Source: Grammothele lineata (lineage: Eukaryota; Basidiomycota; Agaricomycetes; Polyporales; Polyporaceae). Taken from it: DNA of 19,016 bases. The stretch is from NCBI GenBank assembly GCA_002150815.3, contig NDFF03000200.1, positions 1 through 19,016 on the forward strand, given 5' to 3'. This document shows positions 8,284 to 18,016 of this stretch, one piece after another; the first letter of the stretch is position 1; each line of letters opens with the position of its first letter. The notes beneath the pieces were generated by a model, which saw only the letters and a program-made list of their open reading frames with translations, was not told the DNA's origin and made no database searches. A program made the position numbers and the translations under genes.

Positions 8284-11200
8284 GTACCAGATGCCAGATG
8301 GGATCACGAGGTGCGTTGTCACTCCCATTGTGTATGTTTGCTAGCACGACTCATGTTACTGGTTGTGCAGCTCAATGGTGTGCATATCGGCGCGTCAACT
8401 CATCAAGTTTGACCCACCCATGCCTAAAGCGCAAACGAACGAAAACGATACTCGCACCTCGGACACCTCAACAGCGTCAAACAGGCCGAGGAAACCTTGA
8501 ACGACGTCTGCCTCTACACACACCGATGCGCCACCCACGCGGGTCGGGTTTCGCAGCATGGCGGGGCTGTCGAACGCTCCAGCACATGCTAAGCCCGTCT
8601 ACACCCGTTTCAGCCCCGCCAACGCAACATGAGCGCTCTCTATGATCGCTGAAACTCATCACACGTGGTCAGCGCACTCCGCCGTCCCCCCTCAGCCCGT
8701 CCACCCGTTCCTTCTACTTTGAGACGGTCGCAGGCCTTAACGTCCAGAACGAAACCAGCGGCTCGGACGCAGGGTCGTCTTCAGAGCGATGACTCGTCCG
8801 CTTCGGCCGCAGAACTCGCCTTAGTTGGGTGCGTTATTGTGGTCGCTGTCCTTGTCTTCCAGCCACCGCCTCCCACCTTCTCTAGTCCCTTACACCAAAT
8901 AGAACAAACTTGTCTGGCATAGTTCTCCCGCCCATAGCGCCGCCCGTCTCAATCTCCCCCGCCACGACCCGCCGGCGCCATCCTGATTCCCGTTCTCTTC
9001 GGCGCTCAGGGACGCTACAACACCCCACGGCGGTCTCATGGCCAGTCAGACCGCCCTCAGGTTCGGCACCCTGTTCGCGTCCGTGTCGCGGTCAAAGATC
9101 CGACAAGACAGGAGGTTGCAAGCTGGTTACTCGCACCCGACGGCAGTCCCCGGAGGATGAGTGCATTTGAGGCGTGGAATTGGTCAGGACCCAGGTTAAC
9201 CCCCGACACGGCCGAGGCCGAGCCGAGCCCGACTCAAGGGTCATGCTGTTTTCTGATAGTGAGCCGAATGACTGACTGCACTGTACGCAGTCTCGCATAA
9301 ATCTGATCCGTACACCGTCGCGGACACACCGCCGGATGGAGTGGCGTGCTGCATCCCCTTATGGGCTGAGGAGGAATATCGGAGCCCACCCACGCTCTGC
9401 CACTACCGGCTGACGTAACTCCGGCAGGTATGGATGCCTGAAATATATTTGTGATAATCCCATGGGCGAGTCGAGTCACTGTATGACGTCTGCTTGTACT
9501 CCGGCATGAGTATCACGTTGGGCGGCCGGTATGTCGGACTCCGAGCTCTTCTTCTGCGTAAATAGGTCTAGTGTACGGATACCTCACCGCCCGAAAACAA
9601 GACGCGTAGTTCAGCGGTACGTAACCCGTGCTGATTTTATCATAGATCCCCTCACACTCATTCAGCCACATAGATAATTATCTGAATCGAATCCCGCTTT
9701 TACGCTCCTTGTCGTAAGCCCGCCCGAGATGCATTTCGAGTTAGAGCCAACTCCTGGCAATACCCCACCTCAACTGATATTGACCCCATACCGCCACACA
9801 AGGTCCCCACCTCGGTCCACAAATGTCATATAGCATGCCAGACGTGGTCTCATCATCATGCGCCCAGGAACAAGGACAGCGAGGCTGGACACCTCCATGA
9901 CCACCACTGTATCTGCAGTTCCTGCACACGAGGAGGTAGCTTCGACTTCTACCGACCGCCATGGTTCACGGCGTGTTTACCTTGTATGTACACCTCGAAT
10001 GCGTACGAGCCGCTGTCATACGCTGTCCAACTTGGCACCAGCAGACATCCCGCGACACGAGTAACCAGAGCGCTTGTCATGATCCTGTAAAGCGTGAGAG
10101 CTCTTTCTCCTTCCACGCTCACGCGCGAATCTCGCATTGACGGCTTCATCAAATCACCAGAAGACATCCCGGCGGGCCCCACATTCTCTCACTGCCCCCT
10201 CTTGTGCCTCGGCGCGGCCTGCCAATGCTGCTCCTCCCGTACACCACCACACTCCTCCCCTAATTGATATTCGCCTACTCCTCGTCGGCAGGCGCGACGA
10301 TGTCCGTACCCTTCCAGAGGCGCTCCCGGTGTCCAAAGTCGCTCGGAGAAGCCCGGATGACTCTCCACTACTGCGGCATGCCACGCCGCTTCCCGTTCAT
10401 CCTTCCCGCGAGGGGGCAGTGCCTTGGCTCGAGGCTGTCGTGGTCAAGGACGTTGGCATGGCTGCAGACCGCGACTACGTCGCTGAGGGCGCAGACCCTC
10501 CGACCGTCTTTTTCCGTGGACCGGTACAATGCTAGAAGGGCGCGTCCGCATGATAGAAGCCGGTCGTGCTACCGCATGTTGATGCAGATGTCCCGCGCGG
10601 AAGCTACCGACCACTCGGGACCAATGCTCACCAGCGACGTCGAGGTGGGACCGGAGAGAGCGTTGGTCGTACCCGTTGGCTTGCTTGCTCCGGCATGCTA
10701 TTTTGGAATGCAGGTCGGATTCAGCACGACGATCGCTCTACAGACCTGCAGCGATTAGTTGATCTTAATACCTGCAGAGGCGTAGAAAGGCGCATGGTTT
10801 TCGGCGGGGTACCGCTGAATGGGAGCTGAATGGTGGGCGCGGGGCGGATCACAGGTCATCATTCTTCGGGGGATGAGGGTGGCAGGCGTCGTCCGCATCC
10901 AGCTTCCTTCAACAAAATGAGCGCGGACTTCGTCAAAATCAGATCCTGGCTGATCCCGGGCCGGTGCTCCTGGTGCCGATTTCCTGGGGCGGCCGCCACT
11001 TGGTCAGCGTCCGTACATCGGGTCAAGTCGTCGCCACGCCGATCCCAGTTTTATGCGTATACAACCGCTTCCTCGCTGCTTACTCTGGGGCTGATGTAAC
11101 CTAACATGATGTCGGCCAACGGGCAAATCAGCTGGGAAGGGCAACCTAGCGAAGTTCACCTCGGACAGCACGTGTTGCTGAAGACAAAAACTAGAACGCG

Positions 11201-11530
11201 ATGAACGATAATGCCACGTTGAGGCTCGAAGTTACAGCTGGGGTCATCAGGTCGCAATCGCAAGCTGCATGCTCTGACTTCCAATCTTATGGCAGGCCGG
11301 TCTGTTGAGAGTGATCAGTGGGAAGTGATGGGACCCGGGTGGGCGTGATAGCCAATGCCTGCATTCTATCGGCATGGTCCGACACATGAGTGTATTCCTT
11401 GCGCGGACGCGCTTGGTCTCCTTTGGACGATGATATGATTATCAGCCCCACCGTTTTCGCATTTCCTGAGGGTCGCGGCCATTCTGCATTGCCTTTTACG
11501 GACCGTTCCCGGCCGTATCGAGGCTAGGCC
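8284..11530. other. No supportable gene; probably degenerate sequence
   Basis: Reading frames are mostly under 90 codons and shift constantly. Small serine/threonine-rich pieces near 8470-8800 and 9860-9960, and a pair of overlapping frames at 10137-10535 and 10566-10829, look somewhat coding. They are cut by stops, and no ATG-to-stop splice model holds together. I recognise no reverse transcriptase, integrase or transposase motif, no terminal repeats and no RNA gene. The mixture of coding-like islands and stops is what old, mutated repeats would give. Confidence 0.4.
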
Positions 11531-12277
11531 ATGGCGTTCCAACGGCATGTTCCGCGGACCTCGGATGACACGGGGTTTTTTGAAGGTTGTTTTCCTTCCC
11601 CGCGAGCTGTATACATAGGTAGCCTAAATGATTCCCGCGCTGCCCTGCCGCCCCTTTCCATAGCGGTAGTAGTGCTTTGCCGCAAGAAATCCGGGGGAGA
11701 CGGACGAAGACGGACAAGACCGGCCAGGGCCGGCCACCAGGCACCCCCGAGGACGGCCGCGTATGGCAACGGGGCCGGACGGAGCGCTCCGGTCCCGACG
11801 ACCGAACCAGTGCGTCGCTCGGCAGTTAGGCGCCTGGATGTCGTTGGTCTCCCGACTTGTGCTCGTCCAGACTGGTGCAGGGCGGGCCGCGGTCTATCAA
11901 GGCGCATCAAGGTTAGCGTAATCCGGGACTGTGTTGAGATTGGCGCTGATTGCTTGGAGTGCCAGGCCCAACATTGGATTTTGGGGGCCGATCGAGCTCC
12001 GAACGGCGCGCGCCGCGCCAGCATCCCTCGACACAGTTCCGAAACAAACCCCATACAGCCGCCCCTGACCTGTTTGTCCCAACCATACCAAAATATCCAG
12101 AACGGCGTACCCGCACGAGGCCGACCTGGCGGACCTTCATACAAAGCACTCACGGTGCGTTTGTATTTTTGTGGCGTCCGTGTCCAATACGTTTCTATGG
12201 ACGTTATGCCGCTTCACGCGGGAGGGAGTGGCGATTTTAGACGTCAGGAAACACGGCAGGGTCAGTTGATGGCATGA
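11531..12277 (+). CDS. Long uninterrupted open frame, doubtful gene
   Basis: An ATG in a strong context (GGCCATGGC) opens 248 codons without introns. The product is rich in arginine, alanine and proline, with scattered cysteines (CVEIGADCLECQAQ), and shows no domain, signal peptide or membrane helix. An antisense frame of 209 codons (11524-12153) covers almost the same bases, so GC-driven chance openness is a real possibility. An intronless gene would be unusual here, although captured or recent genes can lack introns. I recognise no family. Confidence 0.22.
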   Translation: MAFQRHVPRTSDDTGFFEGCFPSPRAVYIGSLNDSRAALPPLSIAVVVLCRKKSGGDGRRRTRPARAGHQAPPRTAAYGNGAGRSAPVPTTEPVRRSAVRRLDVVGLPTCARPDWCRAGRGLSRRIKVSVIRDCVEIGADCLECQAQHWILGADRAPNGARRASIPRHSSETNPIQPPLTCLSQPYQNIQNGVPARGRPGGPSYKALTVRLYFCGVRVQYVSMDVMPLHAGGSGDFRRQETRQGQLMA

Positions 12278-13058
12278 TGCTGGCGTTGATGGTACATCAC
12301 GTTTGTTGGAGTCGGGACGCGTCCGGTCTTTGCCCGACCTCCGCCTATCCTCGCTCGCTCTCGCTTCATCGATTGGAATTCCTCCTGTAGGAGAGAAAAT
12401 GTCAGGCGAGGGGTTGTCTCGTCTACTCGATAACGGCAGCAACATTCTTTCTGTGCCAGGCTGGGCGGTGAGGGGGCATGCGGTAACGAGCGGCGAAAGG
12501 CAGTCGTGTGCCAGCCGCCGCTATACTGCAACCGCCGTCGGAGGCTCGACGGCGCAATTGTGTACAAAGGCGATGGATTCGGCATGGACACAACATCACT
12601 TCGCAACAATCTGCCAAACGGGGACTTAGCGAGAATCGCTTGTGTCGCGTCTAAGCCCGAAAGAGGAAATTAGAAGACGCTCGTGGGTGGCGGCGGACAG
12701 GCAGAGGGGGGCTGAGAGAAGCGCAGTTGGAGATCGGTTGACAAACGTCGCTGAGTGCTGCTGCCCCGCGTTTGCAAGTTCCCATGGACCTGATTGATCT
12801 CGCTCCCGGTCCACATTTCTTGGATCGCGTTGGGATCTTGGGCAGTGCCTTTCCAGTTGCCGTCCTACCATCAACTCGCTCCCTCTGAGAAGTCGAAGAC
12901 CCCTAGATGCGCTCCCACACCCTCCAGCCTAAGACAAAACCGACCCAGTGCCCTGCGCTTTCTCAACTTCTCCGCCGCCGTCCTTCTCGCCATCCCGCTT
13001 TCCTCTCTACTCCCAACCGCCCGTCATTCTCGCGAGCACGGCTTCCCTCCCTCCTCCC
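12278..13058. promoter_or_regulatory. Upstream region and pyrimidine-rich leader of the nine-exon gene
   Basis: From about 12940 to 13058 the plus strand is C/T-rich (for example ccttctcgccatcccgcttt), the usual look of a fungal leader before a start codon. Further up, 12303-12629 (plus, no ATG at its start) and 12137-12445 (minus, ATG at 12445) are both open and somewhat protein-like, but neither has a supported gene model. A short frame at 12784-12888 is listed separately. Confidence 0.45.
12784..12888 (+). other. 34-codon upstream open frame
   Basis: ATGGACCTGATTGATCTCGC begins a 34-codon frame (MDLIDLAPGPHFLDRV...) that ends at TGA 12886-12888, about 170 bases before the main ATG at 13059. 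If it lies in the transcript leader it would be an upstream open frame able to lower translation of the main protein. It could also be a first exon that I cannot connect, or chance. Confidence 0.25.
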
Positions 13059-15022
13059 ATGCTGACTGACGACCTCCCTTGGCCAGAGCTCGGTAACGTC
13101 TCCCGCGGCGCCACGAGGGGCAATCAGGGCCAGAAAGGCGTTCTAGGCCCACCCGACGCCGAGGGCCGCTGTCTGCTCCAGCTCCGCGTTCAGCCCGGCG
13201 TGCTCGCCGTGAAGCTCAACCGGCAAGCCAGCGACTGGTACCGCACGCTCGACAACGAGGTCAACCGCGCACTGAAGCTTACGAAGACGTACTGGCGCAA
13301 GGCGCGCCGTCGGCAGGACTACGATGCGCGCGCAGACCAGGATCACATGGAGCTACACGAGTGGCTACAACAGCTCAAGGACAAGGTTATGTCCCACCTC
13401 GAGGTGCTCATGCAGAAGGGCGAGATCCAAGGCCCGCCTTACATTATGCCCGACAACGTCGAGCTCACTTTCCTCCGCAAATTCATCGAACGGCAAGCCG
13501 CCGGCGTCCCACACAACCCCCGCCTCCGCCGCGCCCTCGGCCAAAATCGAGCGTCCGGCATCGACCAGCAATTCACGTCGAAGATGTCTGTCGGTTCGTC
13601 ACCATCAATATCTCTTGGGAATTGTGTCGGGTTTTCTGACAAGCGTACGTCATTCGCCGCCGCGCGCTTTTATCACTCTAGCTCACGACGCCGTACTAGC
13701 GGAAAGCAACGATGACGACTCAACACCACCTGTCGACGGCAACGAGTCCGGCACGTCGCACTCATTATTGAACGAAGTTAATCTTAACCGTACGTTCGAC
13801 CGACGCGTTGTCATCGTTCGTTCAACGCTGACAGGCTCTTCCATGCACAGGCCGTAACCTAGCCAGCGCAAGGGCGGCGTTCACTCGTGCACAACGAGAC
13901 ACGCAAGAAGCATTTGCAAGGTACACCGCCTGCATGGACGCAGAGACGCAGGCGCGACAGCAGCTCAGTATGCTCGAAGAACGCCGAGACGCTCTGAGTG
14001 AGTGTTTCGGCCATCATCCCTTCCGCGCCTTCTAACTCGCCCCAGTGGCCTCCCTCGCTGAGAGCTTCCGCGCAGACTACATGGACTGTACGTCTCCCTT
14101 TCTGCCGCCGCTCGGGCGCGCTGCGCTGCGCTCACCTGAGACGCGTACTGACACCCTTCGCCTGGTGTTCCGCAGCACCAAGTGGGTCCACAAAACAATC
14201 ACCCCTCGTCGACGACATCCAAAACTCGGTCGAGCGCTCCGACTCTCGGGCAAGCACGTCTCAATCACACGATGAAGTCATGAACACTATGTACGTGCCC
14301 GCGCCCCCGCAGCGCCTCTCCGGGACAGCCCAGCTGAGCAGCTCTCTCCGTTCGCCCATCCTACTTGCACAGGTCGAACAACCACGTGGCCTTGCAGGAC
14401 AACGTCGTGGCGTGGAAGAGTATGCGGGAGATGCAGTGGTCCCACGGCGATGCGATGGCCGTCGCTGATGTTCCCCGCGGGCACCACGAACTGGGCTCAG
14501 TTGACCAGGTGCGCGGCGCTCATACGCGGGAAAGATTCCCCGATCTTTAATCCCTACTTATTCCTCTATCTTTAGACCTTCTCTCCGGCGGCGAGAGCAC
14601 AAGAGATGCAGATGAACGCGCTCGGACAGATGGAGCGCAAGCATCCCCGAAGTTGGGAAGAACTCCAGAGTACGTCCTTCTCTTCAGCGCCCCCCTTCAT
14701 AGCCGCTCACGCCCTATCCCTTTCCCTTCACCTCCCTTAGGTCAGACCGCGTTCGAAGTGAGTGACTCAAGACTGTGCGTAGCGACATTTTGATGTTCAC
14801 CGCCGCGACATGACGCTCAAGGATCTGTCCGCTCTGCCCCCGCGGAAACGCCACCAGATATCCGGCGCAGACTTCCTGGCAACTTCTCGCTCGGTATGCT
14901 CCTCAATGAGGCACCACCCGGCCGCCGCCGCGGGGCTCGCGCACCCGAACGGCGCCCCCGGCGCACTTCACCCAGGGGCCGTCCTCCCCGGGGCCCCAGA
15001 GATGAGCAGCCTAGCGTTATGA
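13059..15022 (+). CDS. Hypothetical protein, nine exons, about 475 residues
   Basis: Function not recognised. Exons: 13059-13644, 13700-13789, 13851-13997, 14046-14087, 14176-14290, 14373-14508, 14576-14669, 14741-14757, 14822-15022. Introns are 55, 61, 48, 88, 82, 67, 71 and 64 bases. Donors are mostly GTACGT or GTGAGT and all phases agree (1428 bases). The N-terminal block (residues about 36-147) is helix-rich and charged, with WYRTLDNEVNRALKL, a basic KARRRQ (81-86) and WLQQLKDKVMSHLEVLMQK. Next comes an acidic serine-rich linker, then a coiled-coil-like stretch (about 228-290: ARAAFTRAQRDTQEAF, QQLSMLEERRDAL). A basic PPRKRH lies near 415-420 and could be a nuclear signal. The ATG at 13059 has poor context (CCC before it), so an upstream start is possible. 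Intron 1 may instead end at 13681, and exons 8-9 are the least certain. Confidence 0.72.
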
Positions 15023-15772
15023 CTCCCGGCCGCGCCGCCCAGCGCGCCGCCGCGCTTCGCCTTCTGAAGCGTGTGCGGCCGTGGGCGGGCGTGCGGGGAG
15101 TTAGGTGATGGGCTCGGGGCGCAGGCGATGGCGGGCGGCTGGCTGGGCGAGGATCCGAGACGCGCGGAGGAGGCTGTCGTCGCCTGGCGTGTCTCACAGG
15201 TCGCAGGTGAGCGGCGGAGCGATCGAAGGAGTGCCTGACGGACGGCCGGGGCGCGCGCCATCAGCGCGCCGCGCCGCCGTCGGCGGCATCAGCGTCGCAG
15301 ATCTGACACACGCCTGTCCCACAGTTACACTACATGTTTCACATAATGCACCCGCCCGCCTCCCGCTGCTCGCCTTGGCCGCCGACGGCGCGGACGGCGG
15401 GGGTCCGCGCGCCGTGCGAATATTTGCGCTCGAGTCCAACGTCACACCGATCAATCCCCCATGGCATGCGCACAAGCGCCCACACTACCTCTCCAACTCG
15501 AGCCCGACTCGACGTCCTGCCCCTTTTCTGTCTGTCCACGCCACGTCGATGTCAAGTCCCGTTATGCCCTACTCGCATGCCCCTCCTCCCACGTCCGGAT
15601 CCACACCCGCCTTTGTGCCGCTGGAACGCTCGCGCTCTTTATGCATAAGGTTATTTTATGTTCTCCGAGTTGCCCGCCCGCCGCATTGCTGTGACATATC
15701 CCTATGCTGTCGAGACATGGACTCATCTATCGCCCACATCGCCCCCCTGCTCGTCGCCCGGCCTCCATGCAT

Positions 15773-15795
15773 GCACGCACGCGCCCCGTGCGTGC
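15773..15795 (+). repeat. Perfect 9-bp hairpin in the pyrimidine tract
   Basis: GCACGCACG (15773-15781), a 5-base CGCCC loop, then CGTGCGTGC (15787-15795), the exact reverse complement. As RNA this would fold into a stable GC-rich stem-loop. It stands directly after CATGCAT. It might be an RNA structure in an untranslated region, or an alternating purine-pyrimidine (Z-DNA prone) element. No known regulator is implied. Confidence 0.55.
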
Positions 15796-15830
15796 CTATT
15801 CCCCCCGCCCCTCGACTCGCGCATCGTACC

Positions 15831-15859
15831 CGGTCTCGGTCTCGGTCTCTCGGTCTCCG
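15831..15859 (+). repeat. Hexamer repeat CGGTCT, four copies
   Basis: CGGTCT occurs four times in a row, with a two-base CT insertion before the last copy. It is a small microsatellite within the pyrimidine-rich tract and could vary in copy number between strains. Confidence 0.75.
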
Positions 15860-16440
15860 TTCCGCTCCCTCGCCCCGCCCCCTCACTTGTCGCATACAGA
15901 CCACGGTCGGTTCCTCAGATCTCGCTCCTCGACTCAGCGTTCCGCACTCGCACACCGGACTCGGATGGACGCCGCTCGTAGTACCCCCTTCCAATTCTAC
16001 TGTAGATATTCACATCCCCTACATACTAGCTATCATCACCCCCTCGCATATTTTATCTTCTCTGTCTCGGCCCCTCTCGTCTCCCTACGTCGTACCGCAT
16101 GCCCTCTCCTCTCCTCCGCACGCATCCGCATCCCATACCCCGCGCGCGGCAGAGCGCCGTAGCGATGTACAACACGTCCACACGCTCTACCTCCCCTCTC
16201 GCACGTCCCTCCCCTTCCCTTCTCCCCACGCACGCCATGCTATCCCATCCCCGACCCCCGCCGAAAACCCCGACGAAGCCTTGACGTGGTGGAGTCATCG
16301 TCAAGCCTCCCGTCGCATCCCTCCCTCCCTCTCTCGCTCGCCGGTTCGGGTCTGTCTGGTGAGCGTCTCCCCCGCCCACCCCGATTCCCCGTTATCCGCC
16401 ACCGCTGCGACAGGTCGGACGTCAGAGGCTGACTGACCGT

Positions 16441-16993
16441 CTTTCGGGCGATAGGATGGATTCGTAGTCGCCGCCGCTGTCACTTCACTATCCGTCGCAC
16501 GTTCAATATGATGTTGTTGTAATTGTACTCTCAGCGTGCGAGTTTGCTCTGTCTCGACTCGGAGCGCCGCCTGTCGGCCGACCGTGCATGATGTCCATCG
16601 GTACGTGATGGTTATGCCAGTCCTTTTGGACGGTTATGCTCTGCGTGTAGCCGAGTTGTGAGTGACTGGTACTGTTGAGACCGTCTTGAAACTGATCCAA
16701 GCTGACGAGCCGGCTTGCCGCATCGACGTCCTCAGGGAAGTCGGTGCGGATGGGCGTGCGCTCCTTTGTCCATGGTTATGGTTTAATCCGTTTGCTGCTA
16801 GCGATCTGGCACTCGGAGCGGATTCGGTACGCTGCCGTTGTTGCTGTTTCGTGAGTGAGGGTCGCGACTGTTTTCAAGCTAATCAAAGCTGATGAACAGT
16901 ACTAGTCTAGCCACATCGACGACCGCAGGGATTTGGTGGCGGCTCGCTATCCGCTCCCTTGACTGATTGGTTACGGTTTAATCCTTGCGGTAC
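16441..16993. other. Intergenic region upstream of the small two-exon gene
   Basis: Apart from the diverged direct repeat (16658-16985) I see no gene. Composition changes sharply at about 16440 from C/T-rich to a mixed, T/G-leaning sequence, which suggests a boundary between transcription units. Confidence 0.45.
16658..16985 (+). repeat. Diverged tandem direct repeat, period about 195 bases
   Basis: Copy 1 starts GTGAGTGAC at 16658 and copy 2 GTGAGTGAG at 16851. Matching landmarks follow in the same order: AAGCTGACGA versus AAGCTGATGA, GCATCGACG versus ACATCGACG, CAGGGA in both, and GGTTATGGTTTAATCC (16774) versus GGTTACGGTTTAATCC (16969). The spacing of landmarks is 193-195 bases. Copy 2 ends about 9 bases before the ATG at 16994, so it would form the promoter or leader of that gene. 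A partial third echo (CTGATTGGTAACGATTAA) lies at the end of the gene near 17478. Confidence 0.65.
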
Positions 16994-17487
16994 ATGTCTG
17001 CACCTAGCCAGTCACGAGCGAGCATGCAGGGTCTGAGTGCATCCGGAGACGGTAGACCCGAACTTGTCAGCGGTATGTTGTGTTCAGCTCGACAATCAAG
17101 AGCTGCGTTCATTTCGCATTCATTTCAGAACTGCGCGCGCATGATACAACGGCCGGGGAGGATTCCCTTCGCTGCGTCGCCTCTCGGAGCCGAACTGCTT
17201 TATTGTGTTCCCCACAACTGGTCACGCGAGTACACACTCATCTCCGCCTTCTCGAGGATCTGCGCCGTTGGCGAGCCGAACGACGTCCCAGTGGCACTGA
17301 AGTCTCTCGGGGAAGCGCAGCTGCCCCCGCCAAGCCGTACAGACGGGGGGCTAGACCTTTTCCTTTGCGCTTGTGGTACTCCGAGTGCGCGTCCAAACAG
17401 ATTGCTGACGGGCAGGTTCTGGAAGGCGCGGAACATTTCGTGAAGCAGCTGGAGGGAAAGTCCGCATCCGCCGGGTCTGATTGGTAA
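16994..17487 (+). CDS. Small two-exon gene, 145 residues, function unknown
   Basis: I do not recognise the product. Exon 1 is 16994-17072 (MSAPSQSRASMQGLSASGDG...). A GTATGT donor and an ATTTCAG acceptor enclose a 56-base intron (17073-17128), and exon 2 (17129-17487) runs in phase to TAA; 438 bases in all. Exon 2 includes a leucine/arginine-rich stretch (THLRLLEDLRRWRAERR), a basic middle part and a mixed-charge end (SKQIADGQVLEGAEHFVKQ). No signal peptide, membrane helix or catalytic motif is seen. The ATG has A at -3. The repeat copy lying against the start codon, and an echo of it at the stop codon, suggest the unit may be part of a repeated or mobile segment. Splice signals are good; homology is untested. 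Confidence 0.45.
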
Positions 17488-17503
17488 CGATTAACGATTA
17501 ACC
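17485..17503 (+). repeat. TAACGAT heptamer repeat at the stop codon
   Basis: TAACGAT-TAACGAT-TAACC is a 7-base unit repeated two and a half times; the first TAA is the stop codon of the two-exon gene. It is too short to say more. Confidence 0.6.
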
Positions 17504-17940
17504 TGGCGCGCCGGGGGCGCAGGCTGAGCGGACGGTGGCCTGGCCCGGGCAGAGGTTGCCTTCTCGGTGCTCGGCCGCTTTTGGTGCGCGCATGGACGGC
17601 CGCTGGGTGGATTGCGTCACCGGACACGAGGCTCGGAGCGGGAGGGCACGGGGAGGAGGACGGAAGGAAGGCCCGGGAGGACGCACCGCGTCGGCGAGAC
17701 CCACTCCCCGAGCTGGCGCACGCAGGCGAGCCACTGCGTGCGATCGATATGGCCGCGTTCGCGCTGCGTCGGCGCTGCGTCTGCCTCGCGTCCGCCCTGG
17801 GAGAGGAGCCTAAGGGAGCGTGCGTGCTTGCGTCATACGCTTACGCCCTACCCTCGCCCTGCCGGGGCGATGCCGGCCAGCCTCGAGGAGAGGCACACGC
17901 GCGCTAAGCGGGCGCTTTGGGGTGCTCATGGGCGGCTGTG
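17504..17940. other. GC-rich region with overlapping chance-like frames
   Basis: Plus-strand frames at 17535-17813, 17567-17968 and 17581-17907, and minus-strand frames, overlap heavily. The 17581 frame, which has no early ATG, contains a plausible segment (LPELAHAGEPLRAIDMAAFA). I cannot choose a gene, and GC content alone explains the openness. Confidence 0.35.
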
Positions 17941-17954
17941 TGCTGACGTCAGCA
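17941..17954. promoter_or_regulatory. Perfect 14-bp palindrome TGCTGACGTCAGCA (bZIP-type site)
   Basis: The site is a perfect palindrome. It holds the CRE core TGACGTCA, bound by CREB/ATF-type bZIP proteins, and its full 14 bases equal the CRE-type Maf recognition element known from animals. Fungal bZIP factors also bind TGACGTCA. Which gene it would control is unclear; a site 46 bases further on is another palindrome. The sequence is certain; the function is inference. Confidence 0.5.
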
Positions 17955-17999
17955 GCAAAACTTCCTGATAAGATTGGCCCAACGCAGATTCGACCTGTA

Positions 18000-18016
18000 C
18001 ACGTGATTATCACGTG
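18000..18016. promoter_or_regulatory. 17-bp inverted repeat with two CACGTG E-boxes
   Basis: CACGTGATTATCACGTG is CACGTGAT, one T, and its exact reverse complement ATCACGTG. Each half carries the bHLH core CACGTG, and each reads ATCACGTG in one orientation, matching the RTCACRTG form recognised by Cbf1-type factors. Two bHLH dimers on one face about one helical turn apart would be possible. No gene in the window is clearly placed to use it. Confidence 0.5.

Larger units (their letters stand above)
15023..16440 (+). other. GC-rich then strongly pyrimidine-rich noncoding stretch
   Basis: Directly after the nine-exon gene come about 400 bases of very GC-rich DNA, then roughly 15450-16400 in which the plus strand is dominated by C and T. 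A 443-codon frame (15105-16436) runs through all of it, but at least two other frames are also long and open here and the predicted protein is S/P/R/H low-complexity, so I treat the frame as a by-product of composition. A long 3' untranslated region of the preceding gene, or a leader/promoter tract, are both possible. The AT-richer DNA near 16508-16530 (ttgttgtaattgtactc) could be a cleavage region. Confidence 0.45.

Noticed and set aside
9603..9700. Possible tRNA gene with intron
   Set aside because: TAGTTCAGCGGTA (9607-9619) resembles an A box and ATCGAATCC (9686-9694) a B box, but the T-loop lacks TTC, the T stem does not pair and no acceptor stem forms.
11524..12153. 209-codon minus-strand frame
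   Set aside because: It mirrors the plus-strand 248-codon frame; neither has support, and the plus-strand one at least has a good start context.
13324..13857. Alternative frame (SHTTPASAAPSAKIERPA...) over exon 1 of the nine-exon gene
   Set aside because: No splice donor links it to the upstream coding frame, and the chosen frame joins exon 2 in phase. Its second half is indeed used, as exon 2.
15105..16436. 443-codon plus-strand open frame, the longest in the window
   Set aside because: It lies in extremely biased C/T-rich DNA where other frames are also open; the product is low-complexity S/P/R/H with no domain, and its start is in poor context.
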